In this document: in pieces, positions 33,233-35,002 of the stretch | Numbering within the stretch: the stretch's first letter is position 1 | How the letters are laid out: each line of letters starts with the position of its first letter | NCBI RefSeq assembly: GCF_900005765.1 | Contig: NW_021628704.1 | Coordinates: 1 to 35,002 of the forward strand | Direction: 5' to 3' | Source of the DNA: Plasmodium relictum | Taxonomy: Eukaryota > Apicomplexa > Aconoidasida > Haemosporida > Plasmodiidae | Length of the DNA: 35,002 nt | The notes under the pieces: model-generated | What the model saw: only the letters and a program-made list of their open reading frames with translations | Databases searched by the model: none | What the model was told of the DNA's origin: nothing | Position numbers and translations under genes: made by a program

Positions 33233-35002
33233 ATTATCGAATAATCAGATTAATAAAAAGTATGCAGTGTAATTTCTACTAGTTTTATTATAATATCAAT
33301 TATAATAAATTGTTATTGACTATATATAAAAGATATATAATATTTGTTTTATTGTTTATTTATCATTTGAATTAACAAATAAACTAAAAAGTTGTGTACA
33401 TTTTAATATATCCTTTATAATACAATGATTAATAAATATCACATGCACAAAAAAAAAATTAAATATTTTTTTAAGAGAACAAGAAAAAAATAAACAAAAT
33501 TAATTATTCAAAAGCACATTTATTTTTACTTTATTTTTTTATAATTTTTTTTTGTCTATAACACCCCAAAATATATATATATATATATATTTTTTTTTAT
33601 ATAATTATTTTTATTAATGTATGTTATTTGTTCTGTGGATACATTTACTTAAAATTGTACATTCTCAGACATGTATTTTAATGTATATATTCTCTTAGAG
33701 TACAATGCGTGAACAAATGAATACTAATTCATTTAGTATTCATTTTGTAATATCATTTAGAATAGGTCTATAATACTGCTTATTCATCAATATTTAATAC
33801 TTAATGATTATCATTTTAATTATAATATTTCTTGTTATATGCTTTTAAATTAAGATGTTAATTTTATTTATTTTTTTAATAAGGTTTATACATTCTTTAA
33901 CCTTCAGAATTAATATAAAAAACTTTGCCCAATTATGAAAATTTATGACCTTAAAAAAATATATTAAATTCAAAAAAAAATTTTCTTATTGATGGTTAAG
34001 CACATATCTTAATTATGTTTACTTTGAGTAATAAGACAAAGGATGTAATATTACAAATAAAAAAAAATTAAAAAATAAAAGATTATTCTTTTTTTTTTTT
34101 GAAATAATTAAATTTATATAGATGAATGATTGGCTATAATTTTAAGTAATTCACAAGTATTGTTAATACCGCTTAAATTATTTCATAAAATAAATGCATG
34201 CACATAAAAGCTGGAATAACTCACTTTATTATTCTATATTTAATATGAAATATATTTAGTATGTAAATTTTTTTAAAGTAAATTTATAATTAATATTTAA
34301 AAGAAAAACAATTAATAGAAACCTTTTTTTCTTGTTTATTTTGTCATTTTTATTAAGACATAAGTTTTTCTCAATTTGTCATTTTACAATATTACATTTT
34401 ACTACTGAGATATTTTTTTTATTTCTAAAACTTTATTTATATAAATTGCAACACATTTTTGTATTTCATACGCATTTATTTGAATAAATCATTTTTCTCT
34501 ATTTAATATTTCTACTTTTTAAATTGCTTTGATATTTTTACACATTGCTTAAATATAAAAATTAAACATACTTTATGTTTATAAAAAATACGACTTTTAA
34601 AGGTCAAATATTAAATAAGTTCTTCTACTTTTAATAAAGGAGGAAAGTAAAGTAATAATTAATGTTTATTTAATTTTTTTACATTTATAAAATATTATAT
34701 TATTTTTCATTAATTACTCTATTAATTTTATCTTTTAAAAAAAAAAGAAATTACCATTTAAATTTTTTTTTAACAATTTATATAAAATGATGAATATAAA
34801 ATTGTTAACAACAAAAACAAGCTAACAAAAAATTGTTTAAATATTACTTAAATATAAGTGACAATTTTTTTCAATGTAAAATTAGAATCATTTAATCAAT
34901 TAAAGAATTATATATACAAAAAATATTATTTATATATATATTTTATGAAAAGATAATTTAAATATAAAAAAACTGAAAAATATTTTAAAAATATAATTAA
35001 TT
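33233..35002. other. Repeat debris then AT-rich spacer
   Basis: 33245-33345 (CAGATTAATAAAAAGTATGC, TTTCTACTAGTTTTATTATA) resembles the sub-terminal part of a left repeat (compare 22972-23035 and 30955-31010) lacking its outer tip, so another eroded element seems to abut B. The rest holds an AT microsatellite near 33571-33590 and no gene. Confidence 0.35.

Noticed and set aside
1-35002. tRNA, rRNA, CRISPR array or bacterial-type operon signals
   Set aside because: None seen. Base composition, introns and gene style are eukaryotic (apicomplexan).

Overview
The window is extremely AT-rich (by eye roughly 18% GC). It contains long poly-A/poly-T and AT microsatellites, a few short genes carrying signal peptides and membrane segments, spliceosomal introns of the GTAATA...TATAG kind, and several decayed Ty3/Gypsy-type retroelement copies. 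Together these point to the subtelomere of an avian malaria parasite (Plasmodium gallinaceum / P. relictum type). From memory, Ty3/Gypsy elements are known in bird Plasmodium and are absent from the well-studied mammalian species. The species call is inference.

Layout. 1-1176: no gene. 1177-2341: element E, a left terminal repeat plus a Gag-like reading frame full of nonsense codons. 2342-6903: element A, the most complete copy, with a left terminal repeat, a poorly readable gag/protease zone, RT, RNase H and integrase, and an inverted right terminal repeat. 7321-7362: decayed telomere heptamers. 6904-10570: otherwise no gene. 10571-11362: secreted/exported helical protein gene, probably continuing past a splice donor. 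11661-13087: mini-element G with smaller mini-element F nested in it. 13245-13341: candidate last exon. 13545-14554 (-): clean two-exon gene for a secreted protein with a C-terminal membrane anchor. 14555-21233: no supported gene; a degenerate ~197-bp repeat. 21234-21545 (-): short ETRAMP-like gene. 22934-24935: mini-element C. 27665-28426 (-): longer ETRAMP-like gene whose C-terminal domain is UIS3-like and duplicated. 30911-33232: mini-element B on the minus strand. 33233-35002: repeat debris, no gene.

The four host genes all look like secretory-pathway products of the parasite-host interface. Two share one architecture: signal peptide, Lys-rich patch, IIAA-type membrane span, charged tail. 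The rest of the interpretable DNA belongs to one retroelement family. Its copies carry retroviral-type RT and integrase, yet they appear to be bounded by long INVERTED terminal repeats, beginning TGATTTATTAATTG and ending in its reverse complement, with a 24-bp palindrome at the inner edge. This is not the direct-repeat (LTR) layout expected of Ty3/Gypsy. B and C keep only the integrase 3' end between those termini. A and B share the same inactivating lesions and a ~755-bp tract of about 97% identity, which suggests spread of, or gene conversion between, dead copies. All alignments here were made by eye.
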